Part shown: positions 34,868 to 44,215 of the stretch, one piece after another
Layout of the letters: each line of letters opens with the position of its first letter
Numbering within the stretch: position 1 is the stretch's first letter
Assembly (NCBI GenBank): GCA_030066625.1
Contig: JASJBG010000006.1
Location: 1 to 60,133, forward strand
Reading direction: 5' to 3'
Length of the DNA: 60,133 bases
Source of the DNA: Woeseiaceae bacterium
GTDB taxonomy: Bacteria > Pseudomonadota > Gammaproteobacteria > Steroidobacterales > Woeseiaceae
Made by a program: the position numbers and the translations under genes
Notes under the pieces: generated by a model
Told to the model about the DNA's origin: nothing
The model's database searches: none
Seen by the model: the letters and a program-made list of their open reading frames with translations, nothing else

Positions 34868-37867
34868 ATGAAAACCAATCCACGCATCAGCGCGGCGGTG
34901 AGGCTCGCTTTGGGTGTCACGGCCGGCTTCGTGGTCCTCGGCGCGTCACCCGGCGCACTGGCACAGGACGACGATACAGAGCTGGAGGAAATCACGGTAA
35001 CGGGCACGCGCATCACTGTGCCGGGCATCGTGTCGTCGAGCCCGATCTACTCGGTCGGCTCTGACGAAATCGATCTGCAGGCGCAACCGGAAGTCGAGCG
35101 CGTCCTTAGGCTTTTGCCAATCACCAAGCCGGACGACGGCCAGAACGTCAACAACGGTTCCGACGGCGCCGCGACGGTGGATCTTCGCGGTCTGGGTGAG
35201 GAACGCAACCTGATACTGATCGACGGCAAGCGCGCTACGCCGTACAGCATCGAAGGTCTCGTCGACACGCAGACGATCCCGACGGCGCTGATCGAGCGCA
35301 TCGACATCATCACTGGCGGCGCGTCCGCCGTGTACGGTTCCGATGCGATTGCCGGTGCACTGAACTTCGTCATGAAGAAGGATTTCGAAGGTATCGACTT
35401 GCGTTACAACCACACCGAGACCAGCGAAAGCGACGGCGTAACGCAGAGTGCATCGCTGACGATGGGTGCAAACATGTTCGACGGCCGCGGCAACGTGGTC
35501 CTGAGCATGAACTGGTCCGATCGTGATGCTGTGCTGTTTGGTCAGCGACCGCTCGGCCAGCTCGGCATTGCCACGGCATCGGGTGCGAACTACGACCGCT
35601 TCCTGGCGGGCGACGTTCCGGCCCCTGCGCCGCAGGGCTGCGGTGGCCCGGGCTCGGTCGCCGAGGGTGGTTCGACCACGACAGTGCCGACTCGCGTTGC
35701 CATTGCAGGCGGACCAGGCCTCGGCCAGTTCCGCGAGGACGGCACGCTGGGTTCGAACTGCAGCGTGTTCAATTTCAACCCGCTGAACCAGTACCAGACG
35801 CCGCAGCAGCGCTGGGGCGGTATGGTCATCGGTAATGTAGAAGTCAACGAGCACCTCGAGGGTTACGCGAACTTCCGCTATTCGTCCATCAACGTTCGCC
35901 AGCAGGTCGCACCCTCGGGCATCTTCGGCTTCAATTTCTTCACGCCGATGGCCAACCCGCTGCTGGGTGATGCTGCCCGCAACGACATCCTCGCCGCGGC
36001 CGAAGCCGGTCGTGTCGCGAACACGGTCTGCGCGGATGCAACCTGCAGCGGCGCCGATCCGACGGGCGCAAGCTTCGTCAACTGGATTGACGTCAACGGC
36101 AACGGCATCGTCGACGCGGCGGACGAGCTGAACGTCTCCTACCGTCGTCGTACGGTCGAGTTCGGCAACCGCTCCACGGTCTACAACGCCAACATGTTCC
36201 AGCTTACGGCTGGCGCACGCGGCAATATCGTGGGCGACTGGGACTACGACATCTCGTTCCAGCGCGGTGAGTCGGATCGTTCCAACATCTCGGCCGGCTA
36301 CACCAACGTCGACGCGATCGAGAGCTCGATACGCTCGCTGGACGGCGTGACCTGCGACAACGGCGATTCGTCCTGTGTCCCGATCAACCTGTTCGGCGGT
36401 TTCGGTACGATCACGCCCGCGATGGTTGCGGCCAACAGCGCAACGGCTATCGAGGACGAGAACTACCGGCAGACGATCGTTTCGGGTTCGGTAACGGGTC
36501 CGATCGACGCGCTGCAGCTGCCGACGGCCGATGCGCCGCTGGCGATCAGCTTCGGTGCCGAGTATCGCGAGGAAATCGGTACGACGACGCCCGACGAGTG
36601 CTGGAAGCTGTCGCCTTCGAGCTGCCTCGGTGGCGCCGGCGGCAACCGCCTGCCCGTCACGGGACAGTTCGATGTTGACGAGTTCTTCGTCGAAGGCTAC
36701 CTGCCGCTCGTCGAAGGTGTGCCGTTCTTCGACTCGCTGGCACTGGAAGTCGGTGCCCGCTTCTCGGACTACAGTCACGTTGGTTCCAACGACACGTGGA
36801 AAGCCGGCCTGAGCTGGCGGCCGATCGACAGCCTGCTGATTCGCGGCATGCTGCAGGAAGCTACACGTGCGCCGAACGTGTCGGAGATCGGCTCTCCGGT
36901 CACGAGTGGTCTCGAGGATGCTCTTCTCGATCCGTGCTCGGTGGCTAACGCCGGCAGCATCGACCAGACGCTGAACGATCTCTGCCTGTCCACAGGCATG
37001 TCGCAGGCACAGGTCGGTACGGTCGAGGACATCGTCTCGGGCCAGGTCAACAACTTCGAAGGAACGAACCCCAACAACCTGCCGGGACCGGAAACGGCGG
37101 ATACGCTGACGCTCGGCTTCGTCTGGACACCGGACTTCAGCGCCGTACCGAACCTCGTCCTGTCGGTCGACTACTACGACATCGACATCGAAGACGTCAT
37201 CGGTGAACTGACCGCGCAGGAGATCCTGGACGGTTGCTACATCGCCGGCCTGCCGGAGGTGTGCAGCCAGGTGACGCGTGTCGGCGGCACGCTGACGCTG
37301 CCGGGTTCGGGTACCAACGCGTTCACGCAGAACCTCGAGTATCTGCGCGCCGAGGGCCTCGAAGTATCGGGCGCGTTCACGGTGGATATCGGCCGCTTCG
37401 GCGAACTCGATATCTCGGGCACGATCAACCACTACCTGACCCAGGAATCGCTGTCCTCGCCGTTCGTCAACGTTGTTGAGTGCGTCGGCAAGTACGGCAA
37501 CTCCTGCGGCAACCCGCTGCCGGAGACGCGCTTCATCCAGCGTACCAGCTGGATCATCAACGACGACATCCTGGTGTCCTACCTGTGGCGTCACATTGGC
37601 AGTGTCGATATCGAGGATCCGCAGGTCGCGGGTACCTTCGAGGCGTTCCGCTCTATCGACTCCGTCAACTACGTGGACCTGACGGGCACCTGGCAGGTGA
37701 CCGACGAGATCGGTGTAAATCTCGCGATTTACAACGTCTTCGACGAGGACCCGCCGGTCGTGGGTAATGAAGCAGGAACCACTGCTTCGAACTCCGGCAA
37801 CACGTTCCCGAGCATGTACGACACGCTCGGCACCGTGTTCACCGCCGGGTTCAACCTGCGGTTCTAG
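34868..37867 (+). CDS. TonB-dependent outer-membrane receptor
   Basis: A 999-aa outer-membrane receptor. It has a signal peptide ending at ALAQ, then DDDTELEEITVTGTRI at the mature N-terminus. The plug domain follows (VDLRGLGEERNLILIDGKR, ERIDIITGGASAVYGSDAIAGALNFVMKKDF), then a large barrel ending in the aromatic VFTAGFNLRF. This plug style is typical of the large receptors of marine and oligotrophic proteobacteria. It would take up a scarce substrate with TonB energy; the ligand is unknown. Start: ATG at 34868 lies eight bases after GGAGG, better than the ATG at 34862, which is too close. The hydroxylase gene follows after two bases. Confidence 0.95.
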   Translation: MKTNPRISAAVRLALGVTAGFVVLGASPGALAQDDDTELEEITVTGTRITVPGIVSSSPIYSVGSDEIDLQAQPEVERVLRLLPITKPDDGQNVNNGSDGAATVDLRGLGEERNLILIDGKRATPYSIEGLVDTQTIPTALIERIDIITGGASAVYGSDAIAGALNFVMKKDFEGIDLRYNHTETSESDGVTQSASLTMGANMFDGRGNVVLSMNWSDRDAVLFGQRPLGQLGIATASGANYDRFLAGDVPAPAPQGCGGPGSVAEGGSTTTVPTRVAIAGGPGLGQFREDGTLGSNCSVFNFNPLNQYQTPQQRWGGMVIGNVEVNEHLEGYANFRYSSINVRQQVAPSGIFGFNFFTPMANPLLGDAARNDILAAAEAGRVANTVCADATCSGADPTGASFVNWIDVNGNGIVDAADELNVSYRRRTVEFGNRSTVYNANMFQLTAGARGNIVGDWDYDISFQRGESDRSNISAGYTNVDAIESSIRSLDGVTCDNGDSSCVPINLFGGFGTITPAMVAANSATAIEDENYRQTIVSGSVTGPIDALQLPTADAPLAISFGAEYREEIGTTTPDECWKLSPSSCLGGAGGNRLPVTGQFDVDEFFVEGYLPLVEGVPFFDSLALEVGARFSDYSHVGSNDTWKAGLSWRPIDSLLIRGMLQEATRAPNVSEIGSPVTSGLEDALLDPCSVANAGSIDQTLNDLCLSTGMSQAQVGTVEDIVSGQVNNFEGTNPNNLPGPETADTLTLGFVWTPDFSAVPNLVLSVDYYDIDIEDVIGELTAQEILDGCYIAGLPEVCSQVTRVGGTLTLPGSGTNAFTQNLEYLRAEGLEVSGAFTVDIGRFGELDISGTINHYLTQESLSSPFVNVVECVGKYGNSCGNPLPETRFIQRTSWIINDDILVSYLWRHIGSVDIEDPQVAGTFEAFRSIDSVNYVDLTGTWQVTDEIGVNLAIYNVFDEDPPVVGNEAGTTASNSGNTFPSMYDTLGTVFTAGFNLRF

Positions 37868-37869
37868 GG

Positions 37870-39054
37870 GTGAGCGTTACGAGAGAACAGGCGGCGGACT
37901 TCAGTCCGCCGCCTTTGCTCGTCGAGGAGGCCATCAAGCTTGCGCGTGACGGACGTTGGGACGAGGCTACCGAGACGCTCGAGCGCGCGCTGGCGGCCGA
38001 CCCGGGTGACCTGATCGCGTGGCTGACGCTGGCCGGTGTCCGCGGCCGTGCCGGCGATGCCGACGGTGAGTTCATGGCCATCCAGCAGGCACTGGCGATC
38101 GAGCCGTACTACGTACCGGCGCTCTTGCTGAAGGGCAACTGGTACGAAGGGCGCGGCGATCAGGTGCTGGCGGCGACGAGCTACACGCACGCATTACAGG
38201 TTGCGCCGCCGCGCGAGCAATGGCCGCCACAGCTGCAGGCCGAACTCGGTCATGCGCAGGCGTTTGTCGAGAACCACTCGCAGGGATTGCGCCGGCATCT
38301 CACCGACAAGCTCGCCGGGCTGCGCAGCGGTCTCCAGGGACCCGAGGGCGAACGCTGGGACGAGGCGGTATCGATTCGCGCCGGCTGCTCGAATCCCTAC
38401 GTGTCGAACAGCAACCAGCTGTACGTCCCGCGTCTGCCGGCCATTCCGTTCTTCGCACGCGAGCAGTTCCCGTTCCTGCACGAACTCGAGATGCACACGC
38501 CGCTGATTCGCGACGAGATGGCCGCTGCGATCCGGGATCGCAACGACGGCTTCGAGCCCTACATCGCCTATCGCCCGGGAGAGCCGGTCAACCAGTGGCA
38601 GCACCTCAACCACTCGAGCGACTGGAACGCGTTTCACTTGTGGAAGGGCGGCCAGCCCGTCGAGGAAAACCTCGCGAGTTGCCCGAGCACGGCAGCGCTG
38701 CTTGCGGAACTGTCGCTTTGCAGCCTGTCTGGCCTCTGCCCGAACGTGTTCTTCTCCGCGCTGGCGCCAAAGACCCGCATCCCGCCGCATTTCGGCGAGA
38801 GCAATGCGCGCGTCATCGCCCACCTTCCACTGGTCATTCCCGACGACTGCGGAATTCGCGTGGGCTTCGAGACGCGTCAGTGGCAGATCGGCGAGACGCT
38901 GGTCTTCGACGATACGCTCGAGCACGAGGCCTGGAACGACTCAGACGAGCTGCGCGTGGTCATGATCTTTGATTTGTGGAACCCGCTGTTGAGCGAGTCG
39001 GACCGGGAACTGGCAAGCGCGCTGGCGGAGGCAACGAGGGGCTATACCGGCTAA
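37870..39054 (+). CDS. TPR and aspartyl/asparaginyl beta-hydroxylase domain protein
   Basis: A 394-aa protein. Residues about 17-115 form TPR-like helical repeats (LARDGRWDEATETLERALAADPGD). The C-terminal half is an aspartyl/asparaginyl beta-hydroxylase-type 2-oxoglutarate oxygenase with PPHFGESN (His307) and EHEAWND (His352) as iron ligands and RVVMIFDLWNP at the end. Such enzymes hydroxylate Asp/Asn residues or small molecules. The GTG at 37870 is two bases after the receptor's stop. A strong hairpin lies within its first 15 codons, so TTG at 37915 could be a lower-level alternative start. It overlaps the convergent amidase by four bases. Confidence 0.87.
   Translation: MSVTREQAADFSPPPLLVEEAIKLARDGRWDEATETLERALAADPGDLIAWLTLAGVRGRAGDADGEFMAIQQALAIEPYYVPALLLKGNWYEGRGDQVLAATSYTHALQVAPPREQWPPQLQAELGHAQAFVENHSQGLRRHLTDKLAGLRSGLQGPEGERWDEAVSIRAGCSNPYVSNSNQLYVPRLPAIPFFAREQFPFLHELEMHTPLIRDEMAAAIRDRNDGFEPYIAYRPGEPVNQWQHLNHSSDWNAFHLWKGGQPVEENLASCPSTAALLAELSLCSLSGLCPNVFFSALAPKTRIPPHFGESNARVIAHLPLVIPDDCGIRVGFETRQWQIGETLVFDDTLEHEAWNDSDELRVVMIFDLWNPLLSESDRELASALAEATRGYTG
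37890..37916 (+). other. Terminator-like hairpin inside the hydroxylase 5' end
   Basis: A perfect GC-rich stem, GGCGGCGGAC / GTCCGCCGCC with a TTCA loop, is followed by only three Ts. It begins 22 bases after the TonB receptor stop and lies within codons 7-15 of the hydroxylase frame. It could be a 3' stability element or partial terminator that lets the receptor be made in excess of the enzyme. The short T tract argues against full termination. Confidence 0.6.
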
Positions 39055-40634
39055 TCCGGGAAGCCCGGAGGCGGCACGAATCCACCGATTTCCTGAGCGA
39101 CAAGCCGGGAGAATTCGATGGTCGTGCGGTCGTTGTACTCGGCGCCAATTGCCTGCAATCCGACCGGGAGACCGTCCTCTGCCACGCCGGTCGGGAACAC
39201 GGTGCTCGGCAGGAATGGCATCGTGGCGAGGCCGGCCCAGAAAAGCTGGTCCCAGTACGGCGTCTCGACGCCGTCAACCACAATGGTGCGATCGTTCTTC
39301 GGGCTGTGGTCGTGCGGGAATGCCGTCGTGACGGAAATGGGGCACAGGACAATGTCCCACTGATCGAAGAACGATTTCCACTGGTGTCGAATCCTGGCTC
39401 GGTTGTTGTGAAAGCCCAGCCACTCTCGATGATCCAGGACCGTGGCACGGGCCTGCATCGCCTCTGACGTCGTATCGTTCCTGTCAAAGCTCGCCGCACG
39501 TTCCTTGCTCGCTGCATAGTTCTCCGGCGTAAGACTAACGCTGAGAAACGACAGCAGCAGGCTCATGTAGGTGTCATGACTCTCCTTCGCGCTGAAGTCG
39601 GGTCGCGCCGTGTCCGACACGGTGGCTCCCCGGCGGGCGAGCAGGTCAGCGACTTCCTGGATCCTGTTGGCGACCTGGGAGCCCGCAGGCGACATCTCGT
39701 CACTCGCCCACACCGCGACGCGAAAGTCCTTGATCGATCGGTGACGTGGTTCCGGTAATCGAAGCTGCCAGCCGGCCGCGTTCAGTTCCTGCGGTCCTGC
39801 GATGACGTCGAGGGCCAGCGCCAGGTCGTCTGCGCTCCTGGCCATCGGTCCAACGACAGCAAGGTCCGGTGCCGCATAGCGGCCAGGCAATGAGTGGCCC
39901 CTTCCCGAGATGATCTCCCACGTCGGCTTGTGACCGTACACGCCGCAATAGTGCGAAGGATTTCGAATCGAGCCGCCGATGTCGGATCCGCTATCCAGTC
40001 CGGTCAGTCCGGCCGCGAGGGTCGCCGCAGTGCCGCCGGAGGAGCCACCCGGTGTGCGCTGCGTGTCCCAGGGGTTGCCGGTCTGCCCATAGATGTCGTT
40101 GTAACTCTGGAAATCGCCGAGAGCGAGGGGCACGTTTGTCTTGCCAATGAAGTGTGCGCCAGCCGCTTTGTATCGTTCGACGACGTCGGAGTCCCTGCGG
40201 GCAATGTTCTCTTCGAACGCGGGAATTCCCCAGCTCGTCGGCAATCCGGCGATGTCGAATGACTCCTTGATCGTCATGGGGAGGCCATGCAGAGGTCCCA
40301 TGCCATCGCCCCGGGCAAGCAAAGCATCGGCTTTGCGTGCGGCCTCGAGGGCATGGTCGAAGTCCCGGACGACGACCGCGTTCAGCCCCTGGTCGAATTT
40401 CTCGATCCGGTCGATGAAGTACTGTGTAAGTTCAACGGAGCTGATCTTCTTCGCGCGAATCATCGAAGCAAGTTCAGTGGCGGTCCTGAACCCGAGTGTG
40501 TCGCTGTGGTCCGCCGCAAGCACAGGCCGCGAGACTGACGAAATCGCTGCTGTACCGGTTGCCGCACGCAGGGCTGCCGATCCCCCTATTGCCCCCAATG
40601 CTTCCAGGAACGTTCTTCTCGAAACGCTGGTCAC
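39051..40634 (-). CDS. Tat-exported amidase (amidase signature family)
   Basis: A 527-aa amidase signature enzyme. The Ser-cisSer-Lys triad is visible as Lys123 (TIKESFD), Ser198 in GGSSGG and Ser222 in DIGGSIR. The N-terminus has a twin-arginine signal (SRRTFLEALGAIGGSAAL), so the folded enzyme is sent to the periplasm. Family members hydrolyse amides broadly; a specific substrate cannot be read. It starts with GTG at 40634, supported by AGAGGAGAG seven bases before. Its last bases overlap the convergent hydroxylase gene by four. Confidence 0.92.
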   Translation of the reverse strand: MTSVSRRTFLEALGAIGGSAALRAATGTAAISSVSRPVLAADHSDTLGFRTATELASMIRAKKISSVELTQYFIDRIEKFDQGLNAVVVRDFDHALEAARKADALLARGDGMGPLHGLPMTIKESFDIAGLPTSWGIPAFEENIARRDSDVVERYKAAGAHFIGKTNVPLALGDFQSYNDIYGQTGNPWDTQRTPGGSSGGTAATLAAGLTGLDSGSDIGGSIRNPSHYCGVYGHKPTWEIISGRGHSLPGRYAAPDLAVVGPMARSADDLALALDVIAGPQELNAAGWQLRLPEPRHRSIKDFRVAVWASDEMSPAGSQVANRIQEVADLLARRGATVSDTARPDFSAKESHDTYMSLLLSFLSVSLTPENYAASKERAASFDRNDTTSEAMQARATVLDHREWLGFHNNRARIRHQWKSFFDQWDIVLCPISVTTAFPHDHSPKNDRTIVVDGVETPYWDQLFWAGLATMPFLPSTVFPTGVAEDGLPVGLQAIGAEYNDRTTIEFSRLVAQEIGGFVPPPGFPD

Positions 40635-40757
40635 GGCGACTCTCCTCTTGTTTTTCTACTTTCAGTGTAGCGGATATCGCCTGAACCGTTGGCGCGAACT
40701 GTGCGGAGTTGCGGCCCGACGTACGCAGCGAAATGTGCGTCTGGATAGCGGGTACGG

Positions 40758-41600
40758 TCAACCGCCCTGTTTGACAGTCGTGGGGTGATTCTCGAACGGC
40801 GAATCCTCTTCAAAGTAGAACACACCCACTCCGATAAACCTGCTGTCATCGGAGTCTGCAGCTTTCGAGTATGTGTTCATGAATTCATCGATGTCGAAGA
40901 TCGCCTGTTCGCCGCGCTGGCGTGCGCCGTTTCGAACATAGGGGAGACGGCTGATCGGGACCCGTCGCGCGTACGACGTCGTCTGCATCCACATCTCGTC
41001 GGTCTTGGTGGTTCCCATGTTGTGCTCGATGGTCAGGCAAATCGGCATCAAGGCGGAGCGCAGCATTGTCCAGAGCCCCTCGGCGTTACGAAGCGTGTGA
41101 GCGCTTCGGCGCCTGGGTTCAAAGACATCCGGCCCGACTTCTCGGACATGGTTGTTCCGGAGCAGCCGCGCGATGGCATGACCCGGTGTAATATCGGGTG
41201 CAGCCTTTGAGACGAGCTCATACAGGGTACCCTCTCCGGGCCCGCGGGGCAGTGCCCTGGGCTGACCATCTTCGCCCAGGTACTCGGGGTCGGTAAACCA
41301 GAGTTGCAGCATCGCGCCGTCCGGTCGTGGTAGAACAGCTCTGTCGAGGCCCACCTCGTCCGCAAGCCGCCCTTTGAGTCGACGTACTTCGTGCTTCGAG
41401 AGCCCGGTTCGCTGCACCAGCTTCGTGATGCTCGGCTGCCGTGCCGTTGTCGAATACTTGCGCATCGCGGCATCGACGTACGCAAGCTTGGCAAGTTCCA
41501 CGAACTCCCGGGCATTGAGGCCGAAATCCATCAGCAGGCCCGCAAGCGCGCGAAGTGAGCGGTAGATAAGCACACGAATCTTGTGAGTGTCGTTGTCCAT
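40758..41600 (-). CDS. DUF6502-type protein, possible regulator
   Basis: A 280-aa protein that resembles DUF6502 proteins of gammaproteobacteria. It begins with a helical region (IRVLIYRSLRALAGLLMDFGLNAREFVELAKLAYVDAA), followed by a winged-helix-like stretch (SITKLVQRTGLSKHEVRRLKGRL). The rest is unclassified and ends in the aromatic IGVGVFYFEEDSP. A DNA-binding role is suggested only by the helix-turn-helix-like part. It is upstream of the amidase on the same strand with a 123-base gap, and downstream of a small membrane-protein gene. Confidence 0.7.
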   Translation of the reverse strand: MDNDTHKIRVLIYRSLRALAGLLMDFGLNAREFVELAKLAYVDAAMRKYSTTARQPSITKLVQRTGLSKHEVRRLKGRLADEVGLDRAVLPRPDGAMLQLWFTDPEYLGEDGQPRALPRGPGEGTLYELVSKAAPDITPGHAIARLLRNNHVREVGPDVFEPRRRSAHTLRNAEGLWTMLRSALMPICLTIEHNMGTTKTDEMWMQTTSYARRVPISRLPYVRNGARQRGEQAIFDIDEFMNTYSKAADSDDSRFIGVGVFYFEEDSPFENHPTTVKQGG

Positions 41601-41652
41601 AGTCTTTCGCCGGTATTTGGAGTGGGTGATTCGCCAAGCGTGGCGCGGGCGT

Positions 41653-41904
41653 TCAATTTTTTTGTCGGTTCAGAAGCGCAAAAAGCAACACGAGCTGGAC
41701 CGCCCCAAGCACGGCCGCGGCCATCACACCTTGCAGGGAGCCGTGTGGCAGGAACCAGGAAACGAATGATGACGGCAGGCCGGTGATCGTCAGCGCCAGG
41801 TGCGCAACGACCCCGCCGTCGCCAATGGGCACCGCGGCCACGGCAATATTGAAGCCGCACCAGGCGATGTAAATCAGGAACGCGATTATCTGGCGTGTGG
41901 TCAT
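41653..41904 (-). CDS. Small integral membrane protein
   Basis: An 83-aa protein with about three hydrophobic segments: IIAFLIYIAWCGFNIAVAAV, HLALTITGLPSSFVSWFL and LQGVMAAAVLGAVQLVLLFA. It ends in a basic LLNRQKN tail. No family recognised. The ATG at 41904 is preceded by GAGGG at a good distance, so I prefer it to a start 12 codons upstream. It is co-directional with the DUF6502 gene (gap 52 bases) and the unknown membrane protein upstream (gap about 150 bases). Confidence 0.6.
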   Translation of the reverse strand: MTTRQIIAFLIYIAWCGFNIAVAAVPIGDGGVVAHLALTITGLPSSFVSWFLPHGSLQGVMAAAVLGAVQLVLLFALLNRQKN

Positions 41905-42055
41905 CAACCCTCGACTCTTTACTGGTGCGACCGGACGCAATGCTTACGAACTGAGCCTCGCCGACAGGTCGGCAAATTCGCCTGCCAGTCGCCGAAGTCA
42001 TTCGATTCCCCACGCACCCATGCCTGTGCCTCCGGTTTTCGCCTGATGCGTGCCC

Positions 42056-42760
42056 CTACTGTGCACGCCTGCCGGGTTTGGACGTGACCCGGTAGACGAT
42101 ACAGCCGAGGTATACGACAGCGGCGGCCGGGAATGCAAACAAAGACCAGAAGGCCAGGCCAAACACAATCAGGTAAGCCGTGTCGTTCGGGCTCGCGTCT
42201 TCGGGCCGTATTCCGGCCATGAGGTCGAATACGACGTGTTCGAGGTTCAGCAACGCCAGTGCGAAGACGATGCCGGAGAGGAGCAGCGTCGCCACCGTGA
42301 GGACGACGAACCAGTGCAACAGCGCGACCGTATGCAAGTAGCGCAGGAACAGTGCAACGCGCCATAGCGCAACAATGGCGAGAAACCCGGCGTTCGCCGC
42401 CTGCGCACGCTCGAGGCTCATGAAGCGCTCGACCGGGATTGCGTACAGGAGCGCGGGCAAAGAGGTCAGGCCGACGAAGACCACGACGCCGTGAAAACTC
42501 CAGTTCGCGGGACCAAGCGGCCAGACGACCAGGAACACCAGCGTCGCCAGCGAAAAGATGTACGCAACGGAGCCGAGGCCCAAGTACTGGAACGTCATCG
42601 CCGATGGGTGGTCCCAGTATCGGCCCACACCGACGAGCCAGGTAACGACGAGGACATAGCCCAGCCACTGCGCAAAATCGCCCTGAAGCGACACCCGAAT
42701 GGGACGAAAGAAGAGGAACCTGAGCTGCGTCTCGATGATGTTTCGGAACGACACGGACAT
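42056..42760 (-). CDS. Unknown polytopic membrane protein
   Basis: A 234-aa integral membrane protein with about six hydrophobic segments (for example YIFSLATLVFLVVWPLG, GVVVFVGLTSLPALLYAI, WFVVLTVATLLLSGIVFAL, AYLIVFGLAFWSLFAFP). It has a Yip1-like feel but no signature that I can name. The ATG at 42760 lies 16 bases after the stop of the beta-propeller gene, so the two are probably cotranscribed and may form a membrane complex. Confidence 0.65.
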   Translation of the reverse strand: MSVSFRNIIETQLRFLFFRPIRVSLQGDFAQWLGYVLVVTWLVGVGRYWDHPSAMTFQYLGLGSVAYIFSLATLVFLVVWPLGPANWSFHGVVVFVGLTSLPALLYAIPVERFMSLERAQAANAGFLAIVALWRVALFLRYLHTVALLHWFVVLTVATLLLSGIVFALALLNLEHVVFDLMAGIRPEDASPNDTAYLIVFGLAFWSLFAFPAAAVVYLGCIVYRVTSKPGRRAQ

Positions 42761-42776
42761 GTTGGCGCCAGTTTGC

Positions 42777-44048
42777 CTAGGCGGTAAGAACCACCTCTTC
42801 CACCACCCGGTCGCGCGCGATCGTAGCGATACCGCTCGGCGTCAGCTGGAAGATACCGCAGCCGTTCGTGTACACGATGCTGTCATCCGCGCTGATGCTG
42901 AACGCGGCAACGTGGCGCGCCAGCACGGTTTCCTGGCCGTGCTGATTTCGGCGCACGAGTTGCCAGCTTGACGGCACGAGCGACGGCACGCCGTTGACAG
43001 GCCGTTCCCGCTTGAGCGCGCGTTCCGCGTCGATACGCATGCCCTTGAGCATGAGTTCCTTGGCATCGATCTGCATGTCCGGGCCGCCGGCGCCGGTCAG
43101 GGGCTTCTGCGAATACATCATCGAGAAGAAGTTCAGGTAGTGAAAGACGGCGCGCAGCAGCCGGAACGGGAACATCACGATGTCGACGAGGACGTTCTTG
43201 CCACCGTAACGTGGCGCTTCGTAAGGCCGCCTGAGGTAGTAGAGGTGTCCGGCCGAGCAGACGCGTGGCTGCAGGAAGTCGTACGCCGGGTCTTCGAGCA
43301 CGGGCTCGATGTCTGACGAATCGAGATCCAGCAGCTGCAGTGAAGCAGGACCGTACGCCATGATATAGCCGCTGCTGGAGCGGGCGATGCCCTGGGACTG
43401 ATAGACGACGCGTTGTTCATCGACCCAGCACGGGGAGCTGTCGCAGGAATCGCCGGCCGTCAGCTCCCGGTATTCACTGCCGTCGCGGCTCATCGAGACG
43501 AGGTTGGCGATGCCGTTCTGGTGGCGCGTCGTGCATAGAAGCCTGTCACGTGCGGGATCGAAGTGCAGGTCTTCGTACTCGAGGTTCTGGCGATGCACGA
43601 GCCGCAGTTCCTTGCCGCTGTCGATGTCGTGCTCGAACAGGCCGCCGAAGGCCTCGTCGCGGATAAAGTACAGGAGCTTGTTCTCGCCAGGCACAAACGT
43701 CAGGCTCGTGAACTCGACGCTCAGGTTATCGTTCGCTTCCTGCCGCATGCGGTTGCCGGCGAATGACGTGCCGAAACTGGTCTCCTGCTTCCAGCCGTGC
43801 AGGCGCTGGTTCTTCTCGCGCTTGTCGAGGAGTTGCTGGATGTACTCACTGTGCACTTCGCGCGCATCCGCGTCGGGCGATTTGAGAAACAGCTTGCCCC
43901 GGCTCAGATAGGCGAAAGCGTGGTTGAGTGCGGCGGGCTGCGCAGCGCCGCCGTCCGCCGCTACCGTCTGCTCGCCGCCCCTGTTCTGGCTCATCAGGAC
44001 GTAGGCCGCGACAGCAAGGAATATCAGCAGGATCAGGACAATGTGCAT
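42777..44048 (-). CDS. Membrane-anchored TolB-like beta-propeller protein
   Basis: A 423-aa protein with an N-terminal membrane helix (MHIVLILLIFLAVAAYVLM) and a soluble domain of repeated WD/PD40-like units. Examples are LTFVPGENKLLYFIRDEAFGGLFEHDIDSG, LHFDPARDRLLCTTRHQNGIANLVSM and FSISADDSIVYTNGCGIFQL. The repeat style is that of TolB-like propellers, which usually mediate protein contacts in the periplasm. A GTG six codons upstream could extend it. The membrane protein gene downstream follows after 16 bases. No catalytic residues are evident. Confidence 0.7.
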   Translation of the reverse strand: MHIVLILLIFLAVAAYVLMSQNRGGEQTVAADGGAAQPAALNHAFAYLSRGKLFLKSPDADAREVHSEYIQQLLDKREKNQRLHGWKQETSFGTSFAGNRMRQEANDNLSVEFTSLTFVPGENKLLYFIRDEAFGGLFEHDIDSGKELRLVHRQNLEYEDLHFDPARDRLLCTTRHQNGIANLVSMSRDGSEYRELTAGDSCDSSPCWVDEQRVVYQSQGIARSSSGYIMAYGPASLQLLDLDSSDIEPVLEDPAYDFLQPRVCSAGHLYYLRRPYEAPRYGGKNVLVDIVMFPFRLLRAVFHYLNFFSMMYSQKPLTGAGGPDMQIDAKELMLKGMRIDAERALKRERPVNGVPSLVPSSWQLVRRNQHGQETVLARHVAAFSISADDSIVYTNGCGIFQLTPSGIATIARDRVVEEVVLTA

Positions 44049-44215
44049 GGTTTCCGGCTCCACCACGTAAGCGGTGCTTTTATCACAGTCCTGTCAGGCC
44101 ACCCAAGGCCCGGGCCCGGATTCTGTGACCCGCGTTACGAAGCGGCGCGACAATGCCGAACGCGCACACAGATAGCGTGGTTGGCATCCGACCGGGTTTC
44201 ATCGATCATTTCGCA

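Noticed and set aside
34946-37594. Antisense open frame of 882 codons opposite the TonB receptor gene
   Set aside because: GC-rich genes give long shadow frames on the other strand. The frame has biased, repetitive composition, no start signal, and the TonB receptor is a far better gene.
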